Source: Microbacterium psychrotolerans
GTDB taxonomy: Bacteria > Actinomycetota > Actinomycetes > Actinomycetales > Microbacteriaceae
Assembly: GCF_031085295.1 (NCBI RefSeq)
Contig: NZ_JAVFWO010000004.1
Location: forward strand, 1-64,000
DNA length: 64,000 nucleotides
Direction of reading: 5' to 3'
A model generated the notes under the pieces. That model saw only the letters and a program-made list of their open reading frames with translations, made no database searches and had not been told where the DNA came from. The translations under genes and the position numbers were made by a program. Shown in pieces: positions 49,168 through 57,139 of the stretch. The stretch's first letter is position 1. Each line of letters opens with the position of its first letter.

Positions 49168-49629
49168 CTACGTGAGGTGGCCGGCGAGCGCCTCGAGCAG
49201 GCCTCGCGTTCCTTCCTCGCGGTTGTCACCGTCTGCCCAGAACCGGTCGAAGAAGACGCCGTGTTCAGCATGCGTGAACCGGGTGCCCTCGGGGATCCGC
49301 TCGAATTCGAGGGATGCCACCGAGGTGGACATGTGGATGCCGTCGAGCCACATGTCGTAGGTCGTGACGATGCGCACGTGCTCGACGATGTCGGTGTAGA
49401 CGGCCTCGTACCGTGACAGCGGTCCACTGTGGAACTGCGCCTCGTCGACGTCGCGTCCGCCGACACGGAAGTCGAATGCCCACTCGCGCGAGTCGAAGGC
49501 ATCGCCGTCGCCGAACCAGCTGCGCTTCTGCGTCCCATCGGCGAACGCCTGCCAGACCTGCTCGACGGGCACGGGATAGTCGCGAGTGAGGGTGAACCCG
49601 GCGTGGGCGAGCCGGCGCTCGATCGTCAT
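49168..49629 (-). CDS. SRPBCC (AHSA1-like) domain protein
   Basis: A 153-residue START/AHSA1-type hydrophobic-pocket protein: FTLTRDYPVPVEQVWQAFAD, WFGDGDAFDSREWAFDFRVGG and FTHAEHGVFFD are typical. Last gene of a three-gene operon (ArsR, RibD-like reductase, SRPBCC); its ATG overlaps the reductase stop by four bases and also has GAGAGGAG. The ArsR-SRPBCC pairing is widespread, and the domain may bind or detoxify a small hydrophobic ligand sensed by the regulator. Confidence 0.88.
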   Translation of the reverse strand: MTIERRLAHAGFTLTRDYPVPVEQVWQAFADGTQKRSWFGDGDAFDSREWAFDFRVGGRDVDEAQFHSGPLSRYEAVYTDIVEHVRIVTTYDMWLDGIHMSTSVASLEFERIPEGTRFTHAEHGVFFDRFWADGDNREEGTRGLLEALAGHLT

Positions 49630-50285
49630 CGCTGCTCCTCTCGGGTGAAGGTGACGTGGATGGTGCCGCTTTCGGCGACCTCGGTGGTCACGCGGTGCGT
49701 GTGCTCGAGGCCGCGAAGGTCGTCCCACACGCGGTTGCCCCGGGCGAGCACGATCGGCGCGATCCCGACGTGCAGATCGTCGACGAGACCGGCCCGCAGG
49801 AACTCCTGTGCGGTCCGCACGCCGCCCCCGACCCGGACGTCGAGCCCGCCGGCGGCGGCGGTGGCCTCCGCGAGCACCTCCTCGATCGCCCCGCTGCGGA
49901 AATGGAAGGTCGTGCCATTGACCATGGCGATCGACGGGCGGGGTGCGGAGTGCGTGAGCACGTAGACGGGGCAGCCGAACGGCGGCTCATCGCCCCACCA
50001 CCCCTTCCAGTCCGGGTCGTCGGGATTCGCGTGCAGGCCGAACATGGCCGCGCCCATGATCTCGGCACCCACGCCGGTGAAGAACGCCGCGGCATAGGAC
50101 TCGTCGACGCCGGTCGTGCCCGCGCCGCTGGTGTCGCCGAAGACCTTCTGCCGGAAGGTGCGGGTGGCCGCGTAGGCCGCCGTGAGAGGGCCCCAATCCT
50201 CACCCATGGGGTTGTCGGCCATGGGATCGGGAGCCGCGGTGTATCCGTCGAGCGACGAGAACAGGTCGATGCGGACTCGGGTCAT
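49626..50285 (-). CDS. RibD C-terminal-like (dihydrofolate-reductase-fold) protein
   Basis: A 219-residue protein of the bacterial bifunctional deaminase-reductase C-terminal family: VRIDLFSSLDGYTAAPD at the start, GAEIMGAAMFG (NADPH contact), PVYVLTHSAPRP, VRVGGGVRTAQEFLRAGLVDDLHVGIAPIVL and a hydrophobic end. Such stand-alone proteins are usually uncharacterised NADPH reductases and are not riboflavin enzymes. Both ends overlap their neighbours by four bases. Confidence 0.88.
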   Translation of the reverse strand: MTRVRIDLFSSLDGYTAAPDPMADNPMGEDWGPLTAAYAATRTFRQKVFGDTSGAGTTGVDESYAAAFFTGVGAEIMGAAMFGLHANPDDPDWKGWWGDEPPFGCPVYVLTHSAPRPSIAMVNGTTFHFRSGAIEEVLAEATAAAGGLDVRVGGGVRTAQEFLRAGLVDDLHVGIAPIVLARGNRVWDDLRGLEHTHRVTTEVAESGTIHVTFTREEQR

Positions 50286-50626
50286 TGCGAGGTCTCCTTG
50301 TCGGTGATGCGGGTCAGGTGGTTGCCGAGGCGGTCTGCCTGTCGCTCGGCGGGTGTCCGCTGCTCGCCCAGCCAGACGCGCACGACATCGAGGGCGCCCG
50401 GTCGCAGGCTCACAGTGCGGACGCGTCCCTGCTTGCTGGACGTGATGACTCCCGCGTCCTCGAGGATGCGCAGGTGCTGAAGCAGCGACGGCAGCGTCAT
50501 CGCGACCAGCCCCAGGAGGTCGGACACGACCGCCGGGGACTTCGCGAGGCGCTCGACGACCATCCGCCGGGTCGGATCCGCGAGTGCTCGGAGCACCGCG
50601 TCCAGCTCGGCAGAATAGTTAGGCAT
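50282..50626 (-). CDS. ArsR-family winged-helix regulator
   Basis: A 114-residue regulator: DAVLRALADPTRRMVVERLAKSPAVVSDLLGLVAMTLPSLLQHLRILEDAGVI is the complete ArsR helix-turn-helix, with the wing at SKQGRVRTVSLRP. No metal-binding Cys is present, so the signal is not a metal in the usual way. The start codon is within the centre of a 28-bp inverted repeat, so the protein probably represses its own leaderless transcript. Confidence 0.9.
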   Translation of the reverse strand: MPNYSAELDAVLRALADPTRRMVVERLAKSPAVVSDLLGLVAMTLPSLLQHLRILEDAGVITSSKQGRVRTVSLRPGALDVVRVWLGEQRTPAERQADRLGNHLTRITDKETSQ

Positions 50627-50640
50627 ATACCTAACTATTC
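50613..50640. promoter_or_regulatory. ArsR operator containing the start codon
   Basis: GAATAGTTAGG (50613-50623), six central bases, CCTAACTATTC (50630-50640): perfect 11-base arms. The ATG of the ArsR gene lies in the centre. Upstream on the minus strand TTGACA and, 17 bases later, AATAGT form a promoter that would start transcription on that ATG. Confidence 0.85.
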
Positions 50641-50667
50641 ACGATGCCCCGCCAGATGTCAATGCAC

Positions 50668-51060
50668 TCAGGGCTCACCTGGGCGGTCAAGCCGCCGGAT
50701 CCGCGCGGTGACGTGTGCGGCGATGATCACCCACCCACCTCCCCGGCTCTGCCAGATCTGGGTCTGCACCCCACGGCCGCCGTCTTCGTACTGGGACTCC
50801 GAGACGAGGAGCGCGGTGGTGTCGCCGAGCCGGCGGTAATGGATGTCCGAGATCCGACGCGGCCGGATCCCGCCTCGTCCCGCTCGGAACGCGCTGATGG
50901 CGCCGTGTCCGACGAGCAGTCCGCTGTCGTCGGAGCGGATGGTGTCGTCGGCACGAGCGAAGCTCGCATCCAGTGCGGCGAGGTCGTTGGCAGCGAGCGC
51001 ACGCTCGTACGCGTCGAACGCCGCGAGGAGGGCGGCAGGGGCCTCGTCGACGCCGGTCAC
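50668..51060 (-). CDS. AtzH-like (DUF3225, NTF2-fold) protein
   Basis: A 130-residue NTF2-like protein. AYERALAANDLAALDASFA, TIRSDDSGLLVGHGAISAFRAGR and the beta strands QTQIWQSRGGGWVIIAAHVT follow the AtzH-like domain, whose members are found beside amidases in N-heterocycle degradation clusters. It is the last gene of the long leftward operon, its GTG overlapping the acetamidase stop by four bases. It may assist or stabilise one of the hydrolases; activity unknown. Confidence 0.82.
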   Translation of the reverse strand: MTGVDEAPAALLAAFDAYERALAANDLAALDASFARADDTIRSDDSGLLVGHGAISAFRAGRGGIRPRRISDIHYRRLGDTTALLVSESQYEDGGRGVQTQIWQSRGGGWVIIAAHVTARIRRLDRPGEP

Positions 51061-52208
51061 CGCGCGACCTCGCTGAAGTCCGATTCGCGGATGCGGGCGT
51101 GCACGCCGACCGTGATGTCGACCACCTGCGAGATGTCGAAGTCCGTCGCCGCACTCAGATAGGCGTAGGCGAGATGCTCGTCCATCCCCCAGCGCGCCTG
51201 CAGAAGAGACAGCGCTGCCCGGACGCATGAGCGCATGGCCGAGTCCAGATCCGGGCCGAGTCCGGTGGGCACGATCCATCCGCTCGCGCGGATCAAGGGG
51301 CCGCTCAGCATCCCGAACGCGGCGACCGCCTGTGCCGCGGGGACGACATCGATTCGGAGCGTCGCGCGCAGGGATGCCTCCAGGGCGGTGAGCGCCACCT
51401 CGCCGTCTCCTTGGGCGAAGTGCGGGTCGCCGACGTAGGCAAGCGCTCCGTCCACCTGCACCGGGAGGTAGAGCACCGTTCCCTCGACGAGCAGGTTGAT
51501 GTCGATGTTCCCCCCGTGGGGGCCCGGCGGGACCGAGTGCGGTCGCACGGACCCGGCCACGGCGACGCCCATCGTTCCGAGGAAGGGCGCCAGAGGGAAC
51601 GACACGGCCGGCTCTCCGCCCTCGACGACCGGCAGCAGCCCGAACATGCCCTCTGGACGGGTCATCAGGGGGGCGAACACGCTCACGTTGGCAGTGCCGC
51701 GCGGAAGCTCTCCGGCCAGGGCTCCTCGGCCGTGCCGATTCGAGATGACCCCGTACGGAACGCGAGGCTGCAACCGCACGACGGTGATCTTGAGCAGGTC
51801 TCCCGGTGCCGCGCCCTCGACCCTGATCGGCCCCGTCACGACGTGCGGACCGTCGGTCTCGGCGTTGCGGCGACTCGATGCGGCGATGGCGACGGCGTCG
51901 TCGAGGACGTCGGATGCCGCAACGCCGTGAGCCGCGAAGAAGGCAACCGGGTCGGAACCCTGATCTTCGAGGAGACCCTCATGGCTCACCGTGTCGATGG
52001 TGACCGATTCACCCGGCCGGATCGAGAGCACCGGCGCATCCGTCTCGCACGGCAGACGACCCCACATCGTCGTCTCATCGCCGGCGCGCAGGTAGTGGTC
52101 TCCCGGTATCTCACCGCTGCCCGGCTGCAGCGGGCGGAACCGAGGGACCGCTGCCGCCGAAGCGGGGGCGGCGGGGCGTGGGCGCGCGATATCGCTCATC
52201 GTCATCAT
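51057..52208 (-). CDS. acetamidase/formamidase family protein
   Basis: A 383-residue FmdA/AmdA-like amidohydrolase: RAGDETTMWGRLP, VSHEGLL, HVVTGPIRVEGAAPGDLL, GVISNRHGRGALAGE, VRPHSVPPGPHGGNIDINLL and YVGDPHFAQGDGEVALTALE (His/Asp-rich zinc site) are the family blocks in order. The family hydrolyses formamide, acetamide or larger amides with release of ammonia. Twelfth visible gene of the operon, starting four bases after the previous stop. Start may be the ATG at 52208 or a second one three codons in. Confidence 0.88.
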   Translation of the reverse strand: MMTMSDIARPRPAAPASAAAVPRFRPLQPGSGEIPGDHYLRAGDETTMWGRLPCETDAPVLSIRPGESVTIDTVSHEGLLEDQGSDPVAFFAAHGVAASDVLDDAVAIAASSRRNAETDGPHVVTGPIRVEGAAPGDLLKITVVRLQPRVPYGVISNRHGRGALAGELPRGTANVSVFAPLMTRPEGMFGLLPVVEGGEPAVSFPLAPFLGTMGVAVAGSVRPHSVPPGPHGGNIDINLLVEGTVLYLPVQVDGALAYVGDPHFAQGDGEVALTALEASLRATLRIDVVPAAQAVAAFGMLSGPLIRASGWIVPTGLGPDLDSAMRSCVRAALSLLQARWGMDEHLAYAYLSAATDFDISQVVDITVGVHARIRESDFSEVAR

Positions 52209-52212
52209 TTCG

Positions 52213-53532
52213 TCACGCAGGCGCAGTCAGTGGAGTCGGGAGGGCCCCGAGATGATCGGCGAGCGAGCCATGGAACCGCTCGGACACGGTCGACGAGTAC
52301 ACGATCCGCCCGCGTGCGACCACGAGGCGGCGGGCAGGCTGGTCGACGACGACACTCTCCGGGTCCTGCGAGTCGAGCACGACGAGTTCCGCAGGAGCAC
52401 CGACGGAGATGCCCTCAGCTCGCGCGGAGCCCATGACACGCGCCGCATCCGACGTGACCGCGCGATGCAGCGCGGCGAAATCCCTCACATCGGACGCGAA
52501 GGTCACGCGTCCCAGCAGGAGGGCCATGTCGAGCGGATCGACCGTGCCCGTCGGGGTGAAGGCGTTGCGGATGTTGTTGGACGACACCGCGGTGCGTACG
52601 CCATGGCGCCACAGCTCGCCGATCGGCGCGACGCCTCGGCGCACGGATCTCCGATCGTTCCGGCCGACGAGGTAGAGGTCGGTGGCCGGCAGCACCACCA
52701 CTGCGACACCGGCGCCGGCCAGTGCATCGAGCGTGCGTGCGCGTCGGTCGGGCTCGAGCGCGCCGAGTGTCGTGACGTGGCCGATGGCGACACGCCCGTA
52801 CAGCCCTCGCGCCGCCGTCGCCTGGGCCACGTAGTCGGCGAGCGCGAAGCGCTCATCGGTCGCGTCGTCCGCGAGGTCGAGGTGCAGGTCGGCGAGGGTG
52901 CCGAATTCGACCGCGAGGTCGAGCACGGTGTCGACGTGCGCCCGCGCATCCGCCAGATCGGCCTCGGTGTACGGGCAGCCGCCGACCACCGTGCCCGGGA
53001 TCAGCAGCGCCTCGCGCATGAGTGCGAGGGTGCCGGGACGGGAGCGGATGCCCTCCTGCGGGAACACGGCGATCTGCAGGTCGAGCCAGTCCCGGTGCCG
53101 CGCGGCGAGGTCGTGCATGACGTCCACGCTGAGCAGGCCGACGGTCGGGTCGACCTCCGTCTGCGCCCGGATCGCGGTCGTGCCCGCCCGCAGCGCGGCC
53201 GCCAGCACGCGCTCGGCCCGCGCCTCGACATCCGCGTGGGTGAAGGAGCGCTTGCGCTCGGCGGTGTAAGCGATCGCGGCATCGAGCGCACCGCCGCTGG
53301 ACGGGCCGCCGAGCAGCGCCTTGTCGAGATGGAGGTGAGGCTCGGAGAACGCCGGAGCGACGACGCGCCCGTCGACGTCCGCGATCTCGGCGGAGGGCGG
53401 GAGCATCCCCTCGCCCGCCGCTGTGATGCCGGTGATGCGACCGTCCTCGAGCAGGATGTCGACGAGGCCGTCCGCGTCGCGCACCGACGCGCGCGTCAGC
53501 ACGAGTGCGCCGGTGCGCGCGCCGGCGCTCAT
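52213..53532 (-). CDS. amidohydrolase, cytosine deaminase/AtzC-like
   Basis: A 439-residue metal-dependent deaminase/hydrolase. AFSEPHLHLDKALLGG (metal HxH at about 66-68), AERKRSFTHADVEARAERVL, VRTHVD-like TTAIRAQTEVDPTVG, DLHLDLADD, IGHVTTLGAL, VVVLPATDLYL and VSSNNIRNAFTPTGTVDPLDMALL match cytosine deaminase and N-isopropylammelide hydrolase in block order. These enzymes deaminate pyrimidine- or triazine-like rings. Overlaps the amidase gene by four bases. Confidence 0.87.
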   Translation of the reverse strand: MSAGARTGALVLTRASVRDADGLVDILLEDGRITGITAAGEGMLPPSAEIADVDGRVVAPAFSEPHLHLDKALLGGPSSGGALDAAIAYTAERKRSFTHADVEARAERVLAAALRAGTTAIRAQTEVDPTVGLLSVDVMHDLAARHRDWLDLQIAVFPQEGIRSRPGTLALMREALLIPGTVVGGCPYTEADLADARAHVDTVLDLAVEFGTLADLHLDLADDATDERFALADYVAQATAARGLYGRVAIGHVTTLGALEPDRRARTLDALAGAGVAVVVLPATDLYLVGRNDRRSVRRGVAPIGELWRHGVRTAVSSNNIRNAFTPTGTVDPLDMALLLGRVTFASDVRDFAALHRAVTSDAARVMGSARAEGISVGAPAELVVLDSQDPESVVVDQPARRLVVARGRIVYSSTVSERFHGSLADHLGALPTPLTAPA

Positions 53533-54785
53533 GCCGTCGCGGCGGGCACCGCGCTCGACGCGCGCCCCCGGGTCAGCGCATCGGCGGATCGCGCGGCCGC
53601 CAGCAGCAGCTCGTCGTCGCCCGGGCGGCCGACGAGGCAGACGCCCACCGGAAGCCCGTCGACCTCGGCGAGCGGCAGCGACACGGCGGGCAGTCCCGCT
53701 AGTCCCGCGATGCAGGTCATGGCGATGGTCCGGCCACGGAGCGACCCCTTCGCCGCGGCATCCAGATCGATGAGCGGCGCTGGACCGGATGCCGCGGCGA
53801 AGGCGAGGACCGCACCCTGCGGAAGGATCTCGGCGAGTCGCGCGAGGATCTCGTCGCGCGCCTCGTCGGCGAGGTGCATCGCGTCGGTCGGGGCGTTGCG
53901 GGCGTCGTTCATGCGCGCGGTGATGCCCGGGCCGAAGGACGGCTCCCTCGCCGTGACCCATGCGCCGTGAGTGCGCCAGATCTCGGGGAGCTGACGCGCC
54001 ATGAACGCCGAGCGCCAGCGACCCAGGGTCTCCGGACCGGCGAGGTCGACGAGGGTGCGCTCCGCCCCCAGCTGCTCGGCGAGCCGATCGACGGCCGCAG
54101 CCACGGCGTCGGCCGTGTCGGGGTCGGCGAGAGCAAGCACGTCTCGCGCGAGCACGATGCGCGGCACCGCACGTGCGACGTCGGGCGTGGGCGCGGAGCC
54201 CAGCAGCACCCGCGTCGCACGCTCCAGGTCCTCGCCGGTGGCGGCGAGCACCCCCACGGTGTCGAAGCGGGGCACGAGGGGCACCAGACCCGCGGTGGGC
54301 ACGCGGCCGTGCGTCGTGCGGATGCCGAAGATGCCGCAGTACGACGCGGGCACGCGGGTCGAGCCGCCGGTGTCTGTCGCCAGGGCGTAATCCACGAGCC
54401 CGGCGGCGACCGCGGCCGCCGAGCCGCTGGACGAGCCGCCGGGGATGCGGTCCGGATCGTGCGGGTTGCGCGGGGTGCCGTAGTGCACGTTGGTACCCGA
54501 CAGGCTGAAGGCGAGTTCGTCCGTGTGCGAGATGCCGACGACGCTCGCCCCAGCGTCGACCCAGCGCTGCACCGCTGCCGCGTTGCGCGTCGCGACCTCC
54601 GCATCGGCGAGCCAGTCGGGGTTGCCCGCGGCGATGCGCTGGCCGGCGACGTCGAACAGATCCTTGGTGACGGTGACCGTGCCGGCGAGCGGGCCGGTCG
54701 CCGCACCGCGTGCGAGCATCGCGGGCCCGACGCGCAGCGCGCCGGTGGCCGCGGCCGCCTCGGCCGAAGGGACGACGGCGCTCAT
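53529..54785 (-). CDS. amidase-signature family enzyme (AtzE/GatA-like)
   Basis: A 418-residue Ser-cisSer-Lys amidase with Lys at about 41 (VTKDLFD), PGGSSSGSAAAVAAG (about 115-129) and nucleophilic Ser in TDTGGSTRVPASYCG (about 142). The catalytic set is complete and canonical, unlike the variant amidase at 19103-20830. It overlaps both neighbours by four bases. In AtzE-like enzymes the substrate is a biuret- or ureido-type amide, but GatA-like and aryl-amidase roles remain possible. Confidence 0.88.
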   Translation of the reverse strand: MSAVVPSAEAAAATGALRVGPAMLARGAATGPLAGTVTVTKDLFDVAGQRIAAGNPDWLADAEVATRNAAAVQRWVDAGASVVGISHTDELAFSLSGTNVHYGTPRNPHDPDRIPGGSSSGSAAAVAAGLVDYALATDTGGSTRVPASYCGIFGIRTTHGRVPTAGLVPLVPRFDTVGVLAATGEDLERATRVLLGSAPTPDVARAVPRIVLARDVLALADPDTADAVAAAVDRLAEQLGAERTLVDLAGPETLGRWRSAFMARQLPEIWRTHGAWVTAREPSFGPGITARMNDARNAPTDAMHLADEARDEILARLAEILPQGAVLAFAAASGPAPLIDLDAAAKGSLRGRTIAMTCIAGLAGLPAVSLPLAEVDGLPVGVCLVGRPGDDELLLAAARSADALTRGRASSAVPAATA

Positions 54786-56047
54786 GCGTCGACCACCACG
54801 AGACGGTTCGGGATGGTGTTGAGCTCTTCGATCCCCCGGCTGGTCAGCATGACGGTGCCGCCGATGCAGACGCGCTTGCCGTCGCGGAGGGCGTTCGGCT
54901 CGAACGCGAACGCTACGCCCTCGCCGATCTCGAAGTCGCCGTCCAGCGCCACACCCGACGGCAGCGTGGGCAGGTGCGCGAGTGCCGGATCGACGCTCGG
55001 GTCGATGCGCGTCGCGGAGTTGTAGAGCACGCCCGACACCGTCTGCACCATCGGCCCGGTGTTCCACGTCTTCGAGCGCTTGAGCGGCTCGTCCATGATC
55101 TCGGCCAGCTCTGCGAAGCGCATGCCGGGACGCAGCGCCGCGATGCCGGCGTGGTACGACTCCAGGCACACGTCCTCGAGCTCCCGCAGCAGGCGGTCCG
55201 GCTGACCGAGGACGACGTCGATCTGCTGCTGCGACTCGAACCCGCCGTAGTACGCGAAGATCTCGGAGGCGATGCTGTCGCCGGCCTCCAGGACGTACGG
55301 GGCGCCGCCCATGCCGAACCACTCCGGCTGTCCCCAGCCGAAGCGATGCGAGCCGGCTCGCTCGAGGATGAAGGGGGCGCGCATCCACCCGCCGCCCGCG
55401 ACGATGGCGTTGATCGCCGCAGCCGTCACGACGCTCTCTCGCACGCCGACCCGGGTGGCCTCGACGTAGGCGGCGCAGGCGGCCTCGCCGATGGCGGCCG
55501 CCTTGCGGATCATCTCCTGCTCCTCGGCGCTCTTGAACTGGGTGAGCGTCTCGAAGGCGTCGGCCACGTCCACCCAGGTGACCTTCGGGAGCGCGCCCAG
55601 CACGTTCGTCCACGTGCGGAACGGGATGACGCCGTTCCACTGCCCGACGGCGCGGCTGGTGAGGCCGACGACGCCGATCGTGGCGGCATCCAGCGACCGC
55701 TCCTTCAGCACCGCGGTGAGGTTGGCGATCGGGTTGCCGTGCAGCCAGCTGTCGGTCCAGCGCTCGTAGCGCGCGCCCGCGCCGTCGTAGCGGTTGATCG
55801 GCACGTCGCCGACCAGCATGAGGGGCTCCTCGGTCGGGGTGAAGAGCACTGTCGCGTGCGACTCCTCGTTGGTCAGGTACGAGTCGTTGGCGTTGCGCCC
55901 CTGGCCGAAGATCACGAGGGCGTCGATCCCCTGCTCGGAGAGGAACGCGCGCACGTTCGCCCAGCGCCGGTCGCGTTCGGCCAGGCTCAGCGTGGGGAAG
56001 TAGTCGCTGTCGGTGGCGACGGAGTTGGGGACGATGGTCAGGGTCAT
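54782..56047 (-). CDS. M24 pita-bread-fold hydrolase without metal ligands (creatinase-like)
   Basis: A 421-residue protein with a creatinase-type N-terminal domain (RDRRWANVRAFLSEQGIDALVI) and C-terminal pita-bread domain (FKSAEEQEMIRKAAAIGEAAC, EIGEGVAFAFEPNAL). In metallo-aminopeptidases the ligands are two Asp, His and two Glu. Here the first two are replaced (ASEIF and FESQQ), the GHGIG His motif is missing, and the last Glu is Gly (RVCIGGTVM). Creatinase itself is a metal-free member of this fold that releases urea from creatine, so a non-peptide amidino- or ureido-hydrolase is a better guess than a peptidase. Confidence 0.8.
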   Translation of the reverse strand: MTLTIVPNSVATDSDYFPTLSLAERDRRWANVRAFLSEQGIDALVIFGQGRNANDSYLTNEESHATVLFTPTEEPLMLVGDVPINRYDGAGARYERWTDSWLHGNPIANLTAVLKERSLDAATIGVVGLTSRAVGQWNGVIPFRTWTNVLGALPKVTWVDVADAFETLTQFKSAEEQEMIRKAAAIGEAACAAYVEATRVGVRESVVTAAAINAIVAGGGWMRAPFILERAGSHRFGWGQPEWFGMGGAPYVLEAGDSIASEIFAYYGGFESQQQIDVVLGQPDRLLRELEDVCLESYHAGIAALRPGMRFAELAEIMDEPLKRSKTWNTGPMVQTVSGVLYNSATRIDPSVDPALAHLPTLPSGVALDGDFEIGEGVAFAFEPNALRDGKRVCIGGTVMLTSRGIEELNTIPNRLVVVDA

Positions 56048-56077
56048 GTTCGCTCCTCGGAGTCGGTCGGATGCGGC

Positions 56078-57139
56078 TCAGGCCGCGGTGGATGTCGGGA
56101 CGCGGGCGGCGAGAGCGGCGCGCAGGGCCGCCGCGCTCTCGGTGATGAAGGCGAGCGCCTCATCGGAGTCGACGCGAGCGCGGAGGCCGTCCAGCCCGGG
56201 AGCCGTGCCCGCCCGTGCGCGCTCCTCATAGCGATCGGTGAGCCCTTCGACGACCGCGAACTCGTCGGCCGTGAGATCGGGATGACCCGTCCACCAGCGC
56301 GGGTCGTCGACGTACAGCGGCATCTCGGCGTTCATGCCGAGGACGCCCTCGATCGACAGGTTGGCCGTCGCACCTCCCCGGTCCAGCTCGCCGAGCAGCG
56401 CCTCCCAGTCGATGACGCCCCTGCCCACGGGGGCGAGGAAGCGGCCGATGCCGTCATCGGTGCGGTGCAGGGCGACGTCGCGCACGTGCGTCGAGCGCGT
56501 GTAGGGCGCGACGCGGCGCGCAGCGGCCACGGGGTCCTCGCCGCGGACCAGCACGTTCGCGGTGTCGAACGTGATGCCGAACGCGTCGGGTCCCGCCGCC
56601 TCGACCAGGCGCACCACCTCGAACGAGCTGATCTCCTCGTGGGTCTCGATATTGAGGTGCGCGCCGGTCTCGCGCAGCAGCGGAGCGAGCCGGTCGAGCA
56701 CCTTGGCCGTGGCGGCGAGCTGATCGACCCAGTCCACGTCCGTCCGGAACCGGTCGCAGGCATACAGGCCGCGGATGCGGAACTGGTAGTTCGCGGTCGC
56801 GCTCCACAGCTCGGTGATGCCCGCCGCGGTCACGGCGCGGATGATCCGCTCCATCCCGAGCAGGTAGTCCCCTTCGCCCAGGCGGCGGATCTCGGGCGCC
56901 TCCGGCGTCGCGAACGGGTTGACCTTGGCGACGCCGACCTCGAGGTACAGTCCGAGGTCGGCGGCGGCATCCGTCACCGCCGACAGCTCGCCGCCGTCGA
57001 GCGTCGGGCTCAGCGCGAACGCCGAGCGGAAGAACGCGCCCTCGAGCCCGAGGGCGGCGACCTGCTCGAGGGTGCCGATGGCGCCGAGTTCGGCAGCCCC
57101 GGGGAACTTGCTGGTGTCGGTGCCGACGCGGCGCATCAT
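56078..57139 (-). CDS. sugar phosphate isomerase/epimerase-like TIM barrel, paralogue 1
   Basis: A 353-residue xylose-isomerase-like protein. NIETHEEISSFE (Glu), TFDTANVLV (Asp), STHVRDVAL (His) and LSIEGVLG (Glu) give a complete metal site in the expected order. The N-terminus RRVGTDTSKFPG and LGLYLEVGVAKVNPF are shared with a second copy 2.5 kb upstream. It overlaps the FAD oxidase stop (ATGATGA). Such barrels catalyse isomerisation, epimerisation or elimination on sugars and keto-sugars. Confidence 0.85.
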   Translation of the reverse strand: MMRRVGTDTSKFPGAAELGAIGTLEQVAALGLEGAFFRSAFALSPTLDGGELSAVTDAAADLGLYLEVGVAKVNPFATPEAPEIRRLGEGDYLLGMERIIRAVTAAGITELWSATANYQFRIRGLYACDRFRTDVDWVDQLAATAKVLDRLAPLLRETGAHLNIETHEEISSFEVVRLVEAAGPDAFGITFDTANVLVRGEDPVAAARRVAPYTRSTHVRDVALHRTDDGIGRFLAPVGRGVIDWEALLGELDRGGATANLSIEGVLGMNAEMPLYVDDPRWWTGHPDLTADEFAVVEGLTDRYEERARAGTAPGLDGLRARVDSDEALAFITESAAALRAALAARVPTSTAA

